Positions 1-9,213 of a DNA stretch of 64,000 nucleotides are shown piece after piece; the stretch's first letter is position 1, and each line of letters opens with the position of its first letter. Location of the stretch: contig NKIZ01000001.1 of assembly GCA_002256425.1 (NCBI GenBank), forward strand, positions 62,001 through 126,000, in the 5' to 3' direction. This DNA comes from Alphaproteobacteria bacterium PA2. GTDB lineage: Bacteria; Pseudomonadota; Alphaproteobacteria; Caulobacterales; Caulobacteraceae. Made by a program: the position numbers and the translations under genes. The notes below the pieces were generated by a model, which searched no databases, was not told the origin of the DNA, and saw only the letters and a program-made list of their open reading frames with translations.

Positions 1-644
1 AGTGGAACGAGCACGCCTTCCTGAAGAACGTGGTGACGGTGGAAGAGGTGGTGAATTCCCGCCTGATCGCCGACCCGCTTCACCTGCTGGACTGCTGCGT
101 CGTCACCGACGGCGGCGGCGCCCTGATCGTGGTGAGCCCTGAGATTGCCAGGAGCCTGAACCGGCCCCTGGTCAAGGTGATCGGCGTCGGTGAGGCGCCC
201 AAGGGCCCCAGCGGCGGCCGCGGCCTGGACCTGACCCATTCGGGCGCGGTCTGGTCTGGCCCCATCGCCTTCGAGGAAGCCGGCGTCACGCCTGCCGACA
301 TGAAGTACGCCTCGATCTATGACAGCTTCACCATCACCGTGCTGATGCAGCTGGAAGACCTGGGCTTCTGCAAGAAGGGCGAGGGCGGAAAGTTTGTCGC
401 CGACGGCAATCTGATCTCCGGCGTCGGCAAGCTGCCCTTCAACACCGATGGCGGCGGCCTGTGCAACAACCACCCCACCAACCGGGGCGGCATCACCAAG
501 GTCATCGAGGCGGTACGCCAGCTGCGCGGCGAGGCCCATCCCAAGGTCCAGGTCCCAAATTGCGATCTGGCCATCGCCCACGGCACCGGGGGGTCGCTGG
601 GCACCCGCCACGGCGCCGGCACTGTCATTCTGGAAAGGGAGTAA
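1..644 (+). CDS. Thiolase family protein (lipid-transfer/acetyl-CoA acetyltransferase type), 5'-truncated
   Basis: This is the C-terminal ~213 residues of a thiolase-fold enzyme that would cleave or form 3-ketoacyl-CoA. The frame is open to the window edge (first full codon at base 3), so the real start lies upstream and the GTG at 30 is internal. Visible signatures are the GGGLCNNHPTNRGG stretch, which corresponds to the substrate loop of the SCP2/Ltp thiolase branch, and the C-terminal HGTGGSLGTRHGAGTV stretch. It is followed after 5 bases by a DUF35 zinc-ribbon gene. That pairing is known for thiolase-like proteins that act with OB-fold partners, for example in steroid side-chain and aromatic acyl-CoA degradation. 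The substrate cannot be told from sequence. Confidence 0.85.
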   Translation, partial: WNEHAFLKNVVTVEEVVNSRLIADPLHLLDCCVVTDGGGALIVVSPEIARSLNRPLVKVIGVGEAPKGPSGGRGLDLTHSGAVWSGPIAFEEAGVTPADMKYASIYDSFTITVLMQLEDLGFCKKGEGGKFVADGNLISGVGKLPFNTDGGGLCNNHPTNRGGITKVIEAVRQLRGEAHPKVQVPNCDLAIAHGTGGSLGTRHGAGTVILERE

Positions 645-649
645 GGATC

Positions 650-1054
650 ATGAGCGAAGCTGAAGTCCAGGTCCGCAAGATCCCCGCTCCGGCGGTGACC
701 ATCGAGAGCAAGCCCTTCTGGGACGCCGCCAGCGAAGGCCGCTTCCTGATCAAGCGCTGCACCGACTGTGGCGAGGCCCACTGGTATCCCCGGGGCTTCT
801 GCCCCTTCTGCTTCTCGGAAAACGTGGAGTGGGAAGAGAGCCCCGGCGAAGGGGTGATCTATACCTACAGCGTCATGTACCGCTCGCCGACCGGCCCCTA
901 CGCCATCGGCTATGTGACCCTGAACGAGGGCCCGGCCGTCCTGACCAATTTCGTGGACTGCGACTTTTCCAAGCTGGCCATCGGCCAGAAGGTGAAGGTC
1001 AAGTTCCAGGACACCGACGGCGGCCCGCCGGCGCCGGTGTTTACACCGGTCTAG
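650..1054 (+). CDS. Zn-ribbon/OB-fold protein (DUF35 family), thiolase partner
   Basis: A 134-residue protein starting at ATG 650 behind AAGGGAGTAAGG, 5 bases after the thiolase stop. An N-terminal helix is followed by a rubredoxin-like zinc ribbon, CTDCG...CPFC (about residues 38-55), and an OB-fold (EGVIYTYSVMYR...YAIGYVTL). DUF35 proteins form complexes with thiolase-like enzymes and are thought to bind acyl-CoA or stabilise the thiolase, so it probably works with the upstream gene. Its TAG stop lies in a CTAG shared with the stop of the convergent P-loop gene. An inverted repeat (CCGGTGT / ACACCGG) spans the last codons. Confidence 0.88.
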   Translation: MSEAEVQVRKIPAPAVTIESKPFWDAASEGRFLIKRCTDCGEAHWYPRGFCPFCFSENVEWEESPGEGVIYTYSVMYRSPTGPYAIGYVTLNEGPAVLTNFVDCDFSKLAIGQKVKVKFQDTDGGPPAPVFTPV

Positions 1055-1599
1055 ACCCCGACGAGGACCTTGAGCCGGGCGACCAGCGCAGGGACTTCCC
1101 TTGGGTGTTTCAGATGGTGCACCCGCAGGTGAGCGTTGGCGGGGTCTGAAAAGACCTCGCCGTAGCGCCGTCTGTTGCGGTTGAAGTTATCCCAGCTCCA
1201 CCGGATGGGATGTTCCTTGTCGAGCCATCTGGCGAAGGTCTCCACATTGCCGGTGCCGGGCCACAGCTCCTTACCTTCCATGGCGCGGACAAAGGACCTG
1301 CGGATCACGCGCCCCATGACCAGGGGCCGGGGATAGTCCAGCCAGACAGCGTCCGTCGCCGATGCCCGGATCTGCGGCTGGATGGAGCTGTAGTTTCCAT
1401 CCGTCACCCAGCGGTCGCCAGACAGGGCGGCCAGAACCCGCCTGTGGAATTCCGGCCGGTCATGATTGTTGAGATCAACCCAGCCCGGCTGCCAGTTCAC
1501 GGCGTCCAGCTCCACATGCGGCAGGTCCAGCGCCGCCGACAGGCGGCGGGCCAGGGTCGACTTTCCCGAGCCGGAACTGCCGTTGATGGTGATCCGCAT
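1051..1599 (-). CDS. P-loop NTPase, adenylate kinase/FlaR-like (topology-modulation type)
   Basis: A 182-residue single-domain NTPase. The Walker A motif GSSGSGKST is at residues 8-16, followed by the LDLPHVELDAVNWQPGW pattern seen in FlaR/DNA-topology-modulation kinases and small adenylate-kinase-like proteins. A lid-like R-rich segment (RVIRRSFVRAMEGKELW) lies in the second half. The family probably phosphorylates a nucleotide, but its substrate is unproven. The start ATG overlaps the CaiB stop by one base (TGATG on the minus strand), so the two are translationally coupled. It ends by sharing a CTAG with the convergent DUF35 gene. Confidence 0.8.
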   Translation of the reverse strand: MRITINGSSGSGKSTLARRLSAALDLPHVELDAVNWQPGWVDLNNHDRPEFHRRVLAALSGDRWVTDGNYSSIQPQIRASATDAVWLDYPRPLVMGRVIRRSFVRAMEGKELWPGTGNVETFARWLDKEHPIRWSWDNFNRNRRRYGEVFSDPANAHLRVHHLKHPREVPALVARLKVLVGV

Positions 1600-2816
1600 C
1601 AGTCTTTCGTCAGACCCAGCTCCGCCCAGACCTCATCTGTGTTCTCGCCCAGGCGGGGCGGATGGCGACGGATGTTGGAGGGAGAGCCGGTGAACTTCAC
1701 CGGGGGCTTCATGGCATTGTAGGGCCCGGCGTGGGGGTGGTCATACCGCTCGAAGAAGCCCACGGCCTTGAGGTGGGGGTCGTCGGGCAGGTCGTCCAGG
1801 CGGGAGGTCTTGACCACCGGAATGGACAGGGGCTTGAGCAGGTCGAGCCATTCCTGGGTGGTCTTGGTCTGGGTGACCTCGCCCACCAGGCCGTAGAGCT
1901 CGTTGATGTGCTTGCCCCGCTGGGAATAGTCGGAGAAGCGCGGGTCCTTGCCGAAGGTTTCGGCCATGCCGGCGGCGGCGAAGAACTGGTCCCACTGCTT
2001 GTCGGTATAGGGCAGGAGGCCGATATAGCCGTCCTTGGTCTGGTAGGGCTTGCGGTTGGGATTGGCCACCCGCTGATAGGCCCACTGGCCGGTGGGCGGC
2101 TCGAAGGTGTGGTCATAGAGGTGCTCCACCAGGGTGAAGCTGGTGACGCATTCCAGCATGGGCACTTCGATGAACTGCCCCTCCCCGGTCCGCTCGCGAT
2201 GGAGCAGGCCCGCGGTGATGGCCTGGCACATGAAGAGGCCCGAGACCTTGTCGGCCACAAGGGTCGGCAGGATGCGTGGGGTGGGATTGCCGTCGACCCG
2301 GGGCAGGAGATCGGCCAGACCCGAGGCCGACTGGATCAGGTCGTCATAGGCCGGCTCGCCCTCATACGGGCCGTCCGAGCCATAGCCGGCGGCGTGGACA
2401 TAGACCACGTCCGGGCGGATGGCCTTGACGCTCTCATAGTCCAGGCCCAGGCGCTTGAGGCCATCATACCGGATCGAGACGGCGAAGACTTCGCAGGACT
2501 TGATGAGGGCCTCGAGGAAGGGCCGGGCATCCGGCGCCCGCAGGTCCACCAGCACCGAGCGCTTGTTGCGGTTGATGGCCAGGAAGATGGGCCCCAGGTC
2601 CCTGGGCGCCCCTTCGGGCACATGGCCGGCCCAGCGCATGATATCGCCGCCGTCGCCACGGCCGGAGCCCGGGTCTTCCAGCTTGATCACCTCGGCGCCC
2701 TGATCGCCCAGCATCTGGGTGGCATAGGCGCCGAACACCACACTGGTCAGGTCCAGAATACGGATTCCCGCCAGGGGGCCGGTGGCCTTTTGAGCAAGTT
2801 GTCTGGTTTCCGCCAC
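1599..2816 (-). CDS. CaiB/BaiF family CoA transferase (family III)
   Basis: A 405-residue family III CoA transferase, which moves CoA between carboxylic acids. The N-terminal GIRILDLTSVVFGAYATQMLGDQGAEVIKLE is diagnostic, and the conserved Asp after the NRNKRSVLVDL block is in the expected region. Length matches the family (about 400). It uses a GTG start at 2816. The gene is divergent from the acyl-CoA dehydrogenase, with a 74-base promoter region between them, and is coupled to the P-loop kinase downstream. Context suggests it activates a carboxylic acid that is then beta-oxidised by the flanking enzymes; the donor and acceptor are unknown. Confidence 0.9.
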   Translation of the reverse strand: MAETRQLAQKATGPLAGIRILDLTSVVFGAYATQMLGDQGAEVIKLEDPGSGRGDGGDIMRWAGHVPEGAPRDLGPIFLAINRNKRSVLVDLRAPDARPFLEALIKSCEVFAVSIRYDGLKRLGLDYESVKAIRPDVVYVHAAGYGSDGPYEGEPAYDDLIQSASGLADLLPRVDGNPTPRILPTLVADKVSGLFMCQAITAGLLHRERTGEGQFIEVPMLECVTSFTLVEHLYDHTFEPPTGQWAYQRVANPNRKPYQTKDGYIGLLPYTDKQWDQFFAAAGMAETFGKDPRFSDYSQRGKHINELYGLVGEVTQTKTTQEWLDLLKPLSIPVVKTSRLDDLPDDPHLKAVGFFERYDHPHAGPYNAMKPPVKFTGSPSNIRRHPPRLGENTDEVWAELGLTKD

Positions 2817-2890
2817 GTCTGGTCTCCCCTAGCCTGAGAGTCTCGTTATGATCACTTGGATAGATCGCGCAAGGCGGCGGAGGAAAGCCC

Positions 2891-4057
2891 TTGAATTTCG
2901 AACTCTCTGAAGAGCACCGCATGCTCAAGGACCTGGTGCAGAAGTTCGTCCGCGACGAGCTCATGCCCCTGGAAACCGCCGTCATGCAGAGGGAGGCCAC
3001 CGGCCAGGGCATCTATATCAACGCCGAAGAGCGGGCCAAGGTGGACGAAGTCTCGCAGAAACTCGGCCTCTGGGGTCTGGATGCGCCCGAGGATGTGGGC
3101 GGCGCCGACCTGCCCCAGGTGGCCCTGATCGCGGTCAATGAGGCCATGGGCTCCACCGTGACGCCCTATACCCTGCCGCCGGACTCCCCCAATCTGCGCA
3201 TGCTCATGGCCACGGTGAACGAGCGCCAGAGGGAGGCCTATCTGGCCCCCTATGTGGCGGGCAAGACCATCAGCGCCATCGGCATTTCCGAGCCCGGCGC
3301 CGGGGCCGACCCGGCGGGCATGATGACCCGCGCCGTCCGCGACGGCGACGACTGGGTGATCAATGGCCGGAAGATCTGGACCAGCCGGGCCGCCGAAGCA
3401 GACTTCACCATCCTCATGGCGGTGACCGACAAGGAAAAAGGCTCCCGGGGCGGGATCTCGGCCTTCCTGGTGGACGGCGACACCCCGGGCTTCAACGTCC
3501 TGCGGCGCATTCCGATGATCGGCGGGGCCTTCACCTATGAGGTCGCCCTGGAAGACTGCCGGGTGCCGGACTGGAAGCTGCTGGGGGTCGAAGGTCAGGG
3601 CTTTGCGCCCATGCAGATCCGCCTGGGCACCCGCCGCCTGCAGATGGCCAGCTGGTGTATTGGTCTGGCCCAGAGGGCCCTGGACATGATGTGCGAGTAC
3701 GCGCCGCAAAGGGTCACCTTTGGCCAGCCCCTGTCCAACCGTCAGGCGGTCCAGTGGTGGGCCGCCGACGCCGCCACCAAGATCCACGCCGCCCGGCTTA
3801 TGGCCTATGACGTGGCCTGGAAACTGGACCAGGGCCGCGACGTCCGCCAGGAGATCTCCATGGTCAAGGTCTTCGCCACGGAAATGGCCTGGGAGACCAT
3901 CGATCACGCCATGCAGGCCTTCGGAGCCATGGGCATGACCAAGGAAATGCCGCTGCAGCTCATGGCCGCCAGCGTCCGCAATATGAGAATCTATGACGGG
4001 CCTTCTGAAGTCCACCGCATGGTGGTGGCCCGCAACCTTATGGGAACCAGCCGATGA
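2891..4057 (+). CDS. Acyl-CoA dehydrogenase
   Basis: A 388-residue FAD-dependent acyl-CoA dehydrogenase, introducing the alpha-beta double bond in acyl-CoA. The N-terminal helical domain begins FELSEEHRMLKDLVQKF, the FAD/substrate region contains AIGISEPGAGADPAGM, and the C-terminal domain has RVTFGQPLSNRQAVQWW and the family end motif YDGPSEVHRMVVARNL. The start is TTG at 2891, with AGGAAAG just upstream and no ATG in a better place. Its stop overlaps the next gene as ATGA, so the dehydrogenase and hydratase are an operon. Substrate chain length or branching is not predictable. Confidence 0.92.
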   Translation: MNFELSEEHRMLKDLVQKFVRDELMPLETAVMQREATGQGIYINAEERAKVDEVSQKLGLWGLDAPEDVGGADLPQVALIAVNEAMGSTVTPYTLPPDSPNLRMLMATVNERQREAYLAPYVAGKTISAIGISEPGAGADPAGMMTRAVRDGDDWVINGRKIWTSRAAEADFTILMAVTDKEKGSRGGISAFLVDGDTPGFNVLRRIPMIGGAFTYEVALEDCRVPDWKLLGVEGQGFAPMQIRLGTRRLQMASWCIGLAQRALDMMCEYAPQRVTFGQPLSNRQAVQWWAADAATKIHAARLMAYDVAWKLDQGRDVRQEISMVKVFATEMAWETIDHAMQAFGAMGMTKEMPLQLMAASVRNMRIYDGPSEVHRMVVARNLMGTSR

Positions 4058-4836
4058 GCAAGACCGCCACCCAGGAAATCACCATTTCCAAATCCGGCCA
4101 TGTGGCCACCATCACCATCGACCGGCCGCCGAACAACCATGTCTCGGTGGAGCTGATGCGCGACCTGGCCGACATACTGGAAAACCTCGACGGCGACTCC
4201 GAAGTCCGCGCCGTGGTCCTGGCCTCAGCCGGCAAGGCCTTCTGCGCCGGGGCCGATCTGGTCTCATCGGACGGCATAGCCAATAACGGCATGGGCGGGA
4301 TCAACGCCCTCTATGACCAGGCCGTGCGCCTGTTCTCCATCGAGACTCCCATTGTCGCCGCTGTCCAGGGCGCCGCCGTGGGCGCAGGCCTGGGGCTGGC
4401 CCTTGTCGCCGACTTCCGCGTCGCCGCCCCCGAGGCCCGCTTCGCCGCCAACTTCGTCAAGCTGGGCTTCCATCCGGGCTTTGGCCTGACCCACACCCTG
4501 CCCCGCCTGATCGGCGAGCAGAGGGCGGCCCTCATGTTCCTCACCGGCCGCCGGGTGAAGGCAGAAGAGGGCCTCGCCTGGGGTCTGGTGGACGAGGTGG
4601 TCCCCCTGCACAAGCTGCTGGAGGCCGCCCAGGCCCTGGCCGCCGAGATCGCCGAAAACGCCCCCCTGGCCGTGGTCGCCACCCGCAAGACCATCCGCGG
4701 CCATCTGGCCGCCGCCGTACGCGAACAGACCAATCACGAGCACGCCCAGCAGACCATCCTCCGCGCCACGGACGACTTCGCCGAAGGTGTGAGGTCGGTT
4801 CAGGAACGCCGGCCCGGGAACTTCACGGGGCGGTAA
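4054..4836 (+). CDS. Enoyl-CoA hydratase/isomerase family protein
   Basis: A 260-residue crotonase-fold enzyme, expected to hydrate the enoyl-CoA made by the preceding dehydrogenase. It shows the crotonase signatures VATITIDRPPNNHVS, the oxyanion segments AGKAFCAGADL and AVQGAAVGAGLGLALVADFRVAA, and a catalytic-region FVKLGFHPGFGLTHTLPRLIG in which the usual acidic positions are only partly conserved. Isomerase or hydrolase activity is therefore possible. The start overlaps the dehydrogenase stop by 4 bases. Confidence 0.88.
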   Translation: MSKTATQEITISKSGHVATITIDRPPNNHVSVELMRDLADILENLDGDSEVRAVVLASAGKAFCAGADLVSSDGIANNGMGGINALYDQAVRLFSIETPIVAAVQGAAVGAGLGLALVADFRVAAPEARFAANFVKLGFHPGFGLTHTLPRLIGEQRAALMFLTGRRVKAEEGLAWGLVDEVVPLHKLLEAAQALAAEIAENAPLAVVATRKTIRGHLAAAVREQTNHEHAQQTILRATDDFAEGVRSVQERRPGNFTGR

Positions 4837-4906
4837 GCGGCGCCAGTGGCCTTCCGGCTTCCCATGCCCTAGCCTGAGCCAAATCATCGGACTGGGGGAG
4901 ACGGCT

Positions 4907-6586
4907 ATGGGTGGACGGAACAGGACAGGGGCGGCGATCGCCATGGGCGCCATGGTCTTCGCGGGCGCAGCCCAGGGCGCAGCCCCTGAGGTCGCCATGA
5001 CCACAGGCGGGCCGGTCAAGGCCACCGCTCGCGGCGCCATGACCTCGTATTTCGCCATTCCCTATGCTGCGCCGCCGGTGGGCGAGCTGCGCTGGCGGGC
5101 GCCTCAACCGGCCGCCAAATGGACGGCGCCCATCGCAAAGGCCAAGTCTGACGCCTCCTGCCTGCAGACCGGCGCCGCCTCCTTCCGCTCGGCGGGCGAC
5201 AGCGAAGACTGCCTCTATCTCGACGTCCACCGGCCCACAGGCGATGGACCCTTTCCGGTCATGGTCTGGATCCATGGCGGGGCCTTCACCAGCGGCAGTT
5301 CCGGCTTCTATGCCGACCCGGCGCCCATGGTGACCAAGGGCGTCATTGTGGTGGCCATGAACTATCGCCTGGGCTCCCTGGGCTTCCTGGCCCACCCTGC
5401 CCTGCGCGACGCAGACGGCAGCGCCGGCAATTACGGGATCATGGACCAGCAGGCGGCCCTGCGCTGGGTTCAGGCCAATATCGAAGGCTTTGGCGGCGAC
5501 CCGAAGAACGTGACCATCTTCGGTGAATCCGCCGGGGGCTTCAGCGTGCTGACCCATCTGGCCTCGCCCGGATCGGCAGGCCTGTTCAGCAAGGCGATCA
5601 TTGAAAGCGGCGCCTACGGGGTCTCGGGCCAGCTGACCCAGGCCGAACTGGAGGCCAGCAGCGCCAAGGCCCTGGCCAAGGTGCTGGAAGCCCGGGACGA
5701 TGCGCCGGCCACCTGTAATCCGGCCAACGTCACTGCCGACTGCCTGCGGGCCCTGCCAGCCAGTCTGGTGCGGGGCAAGCTGATGAACGCCTTCACCACC
5801 GCTGTGCCCAACATCATCCCCTCGGTGGACGGCAAGGTCCTGCCCCAGACCATCAAGGCGACCTTTGCGGCGGGACAGAACAACAAGGTTCCGGTGATCA
5901 ACGGTTCCAACGAGAACGAGAACACCCTGTTCATCGCTCTTGGTGAACTGGGCGCCCGGTTCGCCGCCAAGCCGCCCAACTTCAATCCGGCCGACCGGTC
6001 CTTCCTGATGACCGCTGAGGCCTACGCCAAGGCGGCGGAGGAGCAGTCAAAGGTATCGGGCGTGTCTGCAGCCGACCTGACCGGCAAGCACTATCCGCTC
6101 AAGGCCTATGGCAAGGACACCGCCCTGCAGCCCACCCTGGCCTCAGCGGCGGCCGGGACTGACGCCACCTTCTCCTGCAACGGAATCAATGTCTCGGCCC
6201 GCATGGCCGCCCAGGGGACCCCGGTGTGGATGTACGAGTTCCGCGACCAGGGCGCACCGTCCCTGGTGGGAACCTTCGGCGGCAAGTATGTGCTGAGCTT
6301 CCCGCAGGGCGCCGCCCATGCGTCGGAACTGCCCTATCTGTTCAACATGATGGATGTGGGATCGGCCGACCGGAAGGCCCTGAAGGAGACCATGGCCACC
6401 TACTGGACCAACTTCGCCCGCAGCGGCGATCCCAACGGCAAGGGTGCGCCCACCTGGGCCGGGTTCAAGGGCGGCAAGGTCCAGGCCCTGGATGTGCCCG
6501 AGGATGGTGGCGTCAGGGCTATGGCGGCCAGCGCCTTCAGGGCGCAGCACAAGTGCACGACGGCGTGGGTGAAGCAGGTCTTCTGA
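4907..6586 (+). CDS. Secreted type-B carboxylesterase
   Basis: A 559-residue alpha/beta-hydrolase of the COesterase family. Residues 1-25 are a signal peptide ending AAQGA, so it is exported. The oxyanion-hole HGGAF is at about 123-127, the nucleophile elbow GESAGG places Ser at 208, and a His candidate lies in the HASELPYLFN segment near the C-terminus. A conserved EDCLYLDV block precedes the oxyanion hole. RBS GGGGGAG stands ahead of ATG 4907. It probably hydrolyses esters in the periplasm or outside the cell. A paralogue lies at 14203-15714. Confidence 0.9.
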   Translation: MGGRNRTGAAIAMGAMVFAGAAQGAAPEVAMTTGGPVKATARGAMTSYFAIPYAAPPVGELRWRAPQPAAKWTAPIAKAKSDASCLQTGAASFRSAGDSEDCLYLDVHRPTGDGPFPVMVWIHGGAFTSGSSGFYADPAPMVTKGVIVVAMNYRLGSLGFLAHPALRDADGSAGNYGIMDQQAALRWVQANIEGFGGDPKNVTIFGESAGGFSVLTHLASPGSAGLFSKAIIESGAYGVSGQLTQAELEASSAKALAKVLEARDDAPATCNPANVTADCLRALPASLVRGKLMNAFTTAVPNIIPSVDGKVLPQTIKATFAAGQNNKVPVINGSNENENTLFIALGELGARFAAKPPNFNPADRSFLMTAEAYAKAAEEQSKVSGVSAADLTGKHYPLKAYGKDTALQPTLASAAAGTDATFSCNGINVSARMAAQGTPVWMYEFRDQGAPSLVGTFGGKYVLSFPQGAAHASELPYLFNMMDVGSADRKALKETMATYWTNFARSGDPNGKGAPTWAGFKGGKVQALDVPEDGGVRAMAASAFRAQHKCTTAWVKQVF

Positions 6587-6601
6587 CCTGGAAGGGTCGG
6601 T

Positions 6602-7516
6602 CTAGCGGCGACCGGACCGGCGAGGGTCCAGCCGGGCGCCGGCCGTTCGGGCGATCTCGAGCTGGGCGGTCACGGCCCCGGGCAGGTCCCGTTCCGTGGA
6701 GATGGCCAGGCTGCCAATGTGTCTGTCATCCAGGGTTTCCACTACTCCGGTGGCGACGGAGGGGTCGGCCAGAAGGCAGGACAGGGTCACTTCTTCCGGC
6801 GTCCAGCCCGGCGTGGTCTTGAGGAAGTCCAGGACCGGGGTCTTCTTCTTCTGCTCAACCTTGGGGGTCAGGCTGAGGAAGTCGCCCAGTTCCGACATGA
6901 AGGTGCGCCCCAGCACTGACTCCTCGGCAGGTTTCCCGAAAAAGGCGCGGGCCATGACGACGACGTCCATCCGGGCGGCTTCTCCCACCTTCCGGCGCAG
7001 GACCGGGTTCTCGACAATGTCATAGAAGGTCTTGACCGCCCGGAACCGGCGATCGGTCAGACAGAGGTCCACGGCCTGCTCGCCGCCGACAATCCCGAGG
7101 CGTTCGAAGGCGCCTGCCCGGGCGAAACCGCTCAGCACATCCCAGGCCCCGGGTTCCAGGGTGCGATAGACATCCCATTCGAGCATGAGCTGATCAAGAA
7201 AGGTAAGCCCCGTCCAGTCCAGGGCCTGCTCTACAGCTTCAGCTATATCCAGCCCCGAAATGGACTCCCGCCCCGCAGACCGGATGCGCCAGCTGAGTAT
7301 GGTCTGCGCCCTGTCACGCAAAGCCAGTTCGTCCCCAAGGCCCTCGGCCAGGGCCTGGGAGCCTGTGACGACTTCAAAGGCGTTCACCCCATGGGCCAGA
7401 CTGCGCCTGACCCGGTCGCGCCACAGGTCACGGCTGCCGGACCCGCGGGGATCGTCCAGCTGCACAGCAATGGAAGAGATGGCTCTTCCCTCAATTCCGT
7501 AGGATCGATAGCGCAT
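6602..7516 (-). CDS. Divergent aldo/keto reductase-like protein, catalytic tetrad lost
   Basis: A 304-residue protein. I chose ATG 7516 because MRYRSYGIEGRAISSIAVQL matches the usual start of aldo/keto reductases; the frame is open 12 codons further up. It resembles an AKR TIM barrel over its first ~200 residues (HGVNAFEVVTGSQALAEGLG corresponds to the GINFFDTA..YG..E..LG block). All four catalytic positions appear changed: Asp to Glu, Tyr absent, Lys replaced in ILSWRI, and His to Glu in LMLEWD. It is probably not an active reductase. It lies about 100 bases downstream of eda on the same strand. Confidence 0.6.
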   Translation of the reverse strand: MRYRSYGIEGRAISSIAVQLDDPRGSGSRDLWRDRVRRSLAHGVNAFEVVTGSQALAEGLGDELALRDRAQTILSWRIRSAGRESISGLDIAEAVEQALDWTGLTFLDQLMLEWDVYRTLEPGAWDVLSGFARAGAFERLGIVGGEQAVDLCLTDRRFRAVKTFYDIVENPVLRRKVGEAARMDVVVMARAFFGKPAEESVLGRTFMSELGDFLSLTPKVEQKKKTPVLDFLKTTPGWTPEEVTLSCLLADPSVATGVVETLDDRHIGSLAISTERDLPGAVTAQLEIARTAGARLDPRRSGRR

Positions 7517-7618
7517 TTCGCGGAACCTTGATCGCGAACTTCTACCCTGCATAGGCTTTAAGGGGCGTTAATCACCGCCAATAGTCCCTATAATCCAAAG
7601 AACCTATAAACGGGCCTG

Positions 7619-8242
7619 CTACTGCTGATTGAGACCGGCCGCCTCCCGCGCAAGGGTCTCGATCCGGGCCCAGTCGCCCGCAGCGACCGCCTCTGCCGGC
7701 GCAACCCAGCTGCCGCCGACGCAGACCACATTGGGCTGGGCCAGATAGTCCGGCGCATTGGCCAGGGTGACGCCGCCGGTGGGACAGAACCGGGCCTGGA
7801 CGAAGGGACTGGCGAAGGCCTTCAGGGCGCCTGGCCCCCCAACGATATTCGCCGGAAAGAGTTTGAAATGGTCATAGCCCAGGGCGAGACCCGCCATGAG
7901 TTCGGTCGCTGTGGCGATGCCCGGCAGGAGAGGGACAGGGCTGTCGGTGAACCTGTGGCCTGCGACCAGTCCGGGACTGACGGCGAAGCGGGCGCCGGCC
8001 TTCTCCACCGTATCCAGCATGTGGCGATTGAGGACGGTCCCGGCGCCGACCACACAGCCCTCGACCTCGCCGGCGATGCGTTCAATGCAGGCCAGGGCCG
8101 CCGGGGTGCGCAGGGTGACCTCCAGGGCGTAAAGGCCGCCGGCCACCAGGGCCCGGGCAAGGGGAACCGCCCGGGCTTCTTCCTCAATGATCAGGACCGG
8201 CACGACAGGCGCCAGGGCCAGGGTGTCCGCCAGTGTGGTCAT
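7619..8242 (-). CDS. eda: 2-dehydro-3-deoxy-phosphogluconate (KDPG) aldolase
   Basis: A 207-residue class I aldolase that splits KDPG into pyruvate and glyceraldehyde 3-phosphate, the last dedicated Entner-Doudoroff step. Visible motifs are PVLIIEEEARAVPLARALVAGG, LEVTLRTPAAL with the catalytic Glu, GAGTVL, and FKLFPANIVGGPGALKA with the Schiff-base Lys. FCPTGGVT forms the phosphate site. Length is typical. Its ATG overlaps the glk stop (ATGA), giving tight coupling in the operon. Confidence 0.97.
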   Translation of the reverse strand: MTTLADTLALAPVVPVLIIEEEARAVPLARALVAGGLYALEVTLRTPAALACIERIAGEVEGCVVGAGTVLNRHMLDTVEKAGARFAVSPGLVAGHRFTDSPVPLLPGIATATELMAGLALGYDHFKLFPANIVGGPGALKAFASPFVQARFCPTGGVTLANAPDYLAQPNVVCVGGSWVAPAEAVAAGDWARIETLAREAAGLNQQ

Positions 8243-9213
8243 AGGGGATTCAGCTCCAGTTGCTTGAGCACCCGGGCTGCGCCCACCAGGGCGGCGTAGG
8301 GGTGGACGATGAGGGCGGTGGGGATGTCGACCATATAGTCCGTGAGTCGACCCTTGGCCTCGAACCGGCGACGGAAGCCGCCGAGGAGCATGCGGTCGAT
8401 CAGCCGGGGCGCTATGCCCCCCGAGATATAGACGCCGCCACGGGCGCCATAGGTCAGGGCAATGTCTCCGGCCGTGGAGCCATAGATTTCGAGGAAACGG
8501 TCAAGGGTCTGACAAGCCAGGGGATCGCCCTTGAGGCCTTCTGCGGTGACAACCTTCTGGTCCTTCAAGGGCGCAGCGAGCCCGGTGATTTCTCCCAGCG
8601 CCTGGTAGAGATCAAACAGACCCTGACCCGAAAGCACCCGCTCGATGGAGACCCGCTCATGGCGGCGGCGGAAGATCTTCAGCACCTCGATCTCGACGTC
8701 GTCACCCGGGGCGAAGCTGGCATGACCGCCCTCGGCGGATATCGCCAGATCACCTCGCTCCGACCTGGCGAGCCCGGCCACTCCAAAGCCCGTGCCAGCG
8801 CCCAGCACGACCACCGGCCCGCCCTCCGCCCCGCGGATGTCGGGGCCGATCTGTCGCAGATTATCCGGAGCCAGCATGGGCGCGGCCATGGCCTGGGCCG
8901 CAAAGTCGTTGAGCAGGCGGGCCGCCTCGAACTCGAAAGTACCGACCAGTTCGCCTTCGGAAATCCGCCAGGCGATGTTTGTGAAGGCGATCTCGCCATC
9001 CACCACGGGACCGGCGACCGCCAGGGCGGCGCGCGCCAGCCGGCGACCGCCCGTCAGGCCCTCAAGATAGGTGGCGATGACCTCGGTCAGCGAGCCATAG
9101 TCAGCCGCCGCATAGGTCTTGGGATGGCGGATATGGCCTTCCGTATCCACCAGGGCCAGGCGTGCATTTGTGCCGCCAATGTCCCCGACCAGGCCGACAT
9201 ATTGCGTTTTCAT
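8239..9213 (-). CDS. glk: Glucokinase
   Basis: A 324-residue ROK-unrelated bacterial glucokinase (Glk family) that phosphorylates glucose with ATP. Motifs are the N-terminal phosphate loop [22 protein letters not shown] with the catalytic Asp, [14 protein letters not shown] and [11 protein letters not shown]. The start ATG overlaps the edd stop by one base, and the stop overlaps eda, so edd-glk-eda is translationally coupled. It supplies glucose 6-phosphate to Zwf encoded upstream. Confidence 0.96.
   Translation of the reverse strand: MKTQYVGLVGDIGGTNARLALVDTEGHIRHPKTYAAADYGSLTEVIATYLEGLTGGRRLARAALAVAGPVVDGEIAFTNIAWRISEGELVGTFEFEAARLLNDFAAQAMAAPMLAPDNLRQIGPDIRGAEGGPVVVLGAGTGFGVAGLARSERGDLAISAEGGHASFAPGDDVEIEVLKIFRRRHERVSIERVLSGQGLFDLYQALGEITGLAAPLKDQKVVTAEGLKGDPLACQTLDRFLEIYGSTAGDIALTYGARGGVYISGGIAPRLIDRMLLGGFRRRFEAKGRLTDYMVDIPTALIVHPYAALVGAARVLKQLELNPL

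Noticed and set aside
7558-7571. TTAA-N6-TTAA upstream of the AKR-like gene, considered as a CtrA site.
   Set aside because: The spacer is 6 rather than 7 bases, so it does not fit the consensus; no further support.
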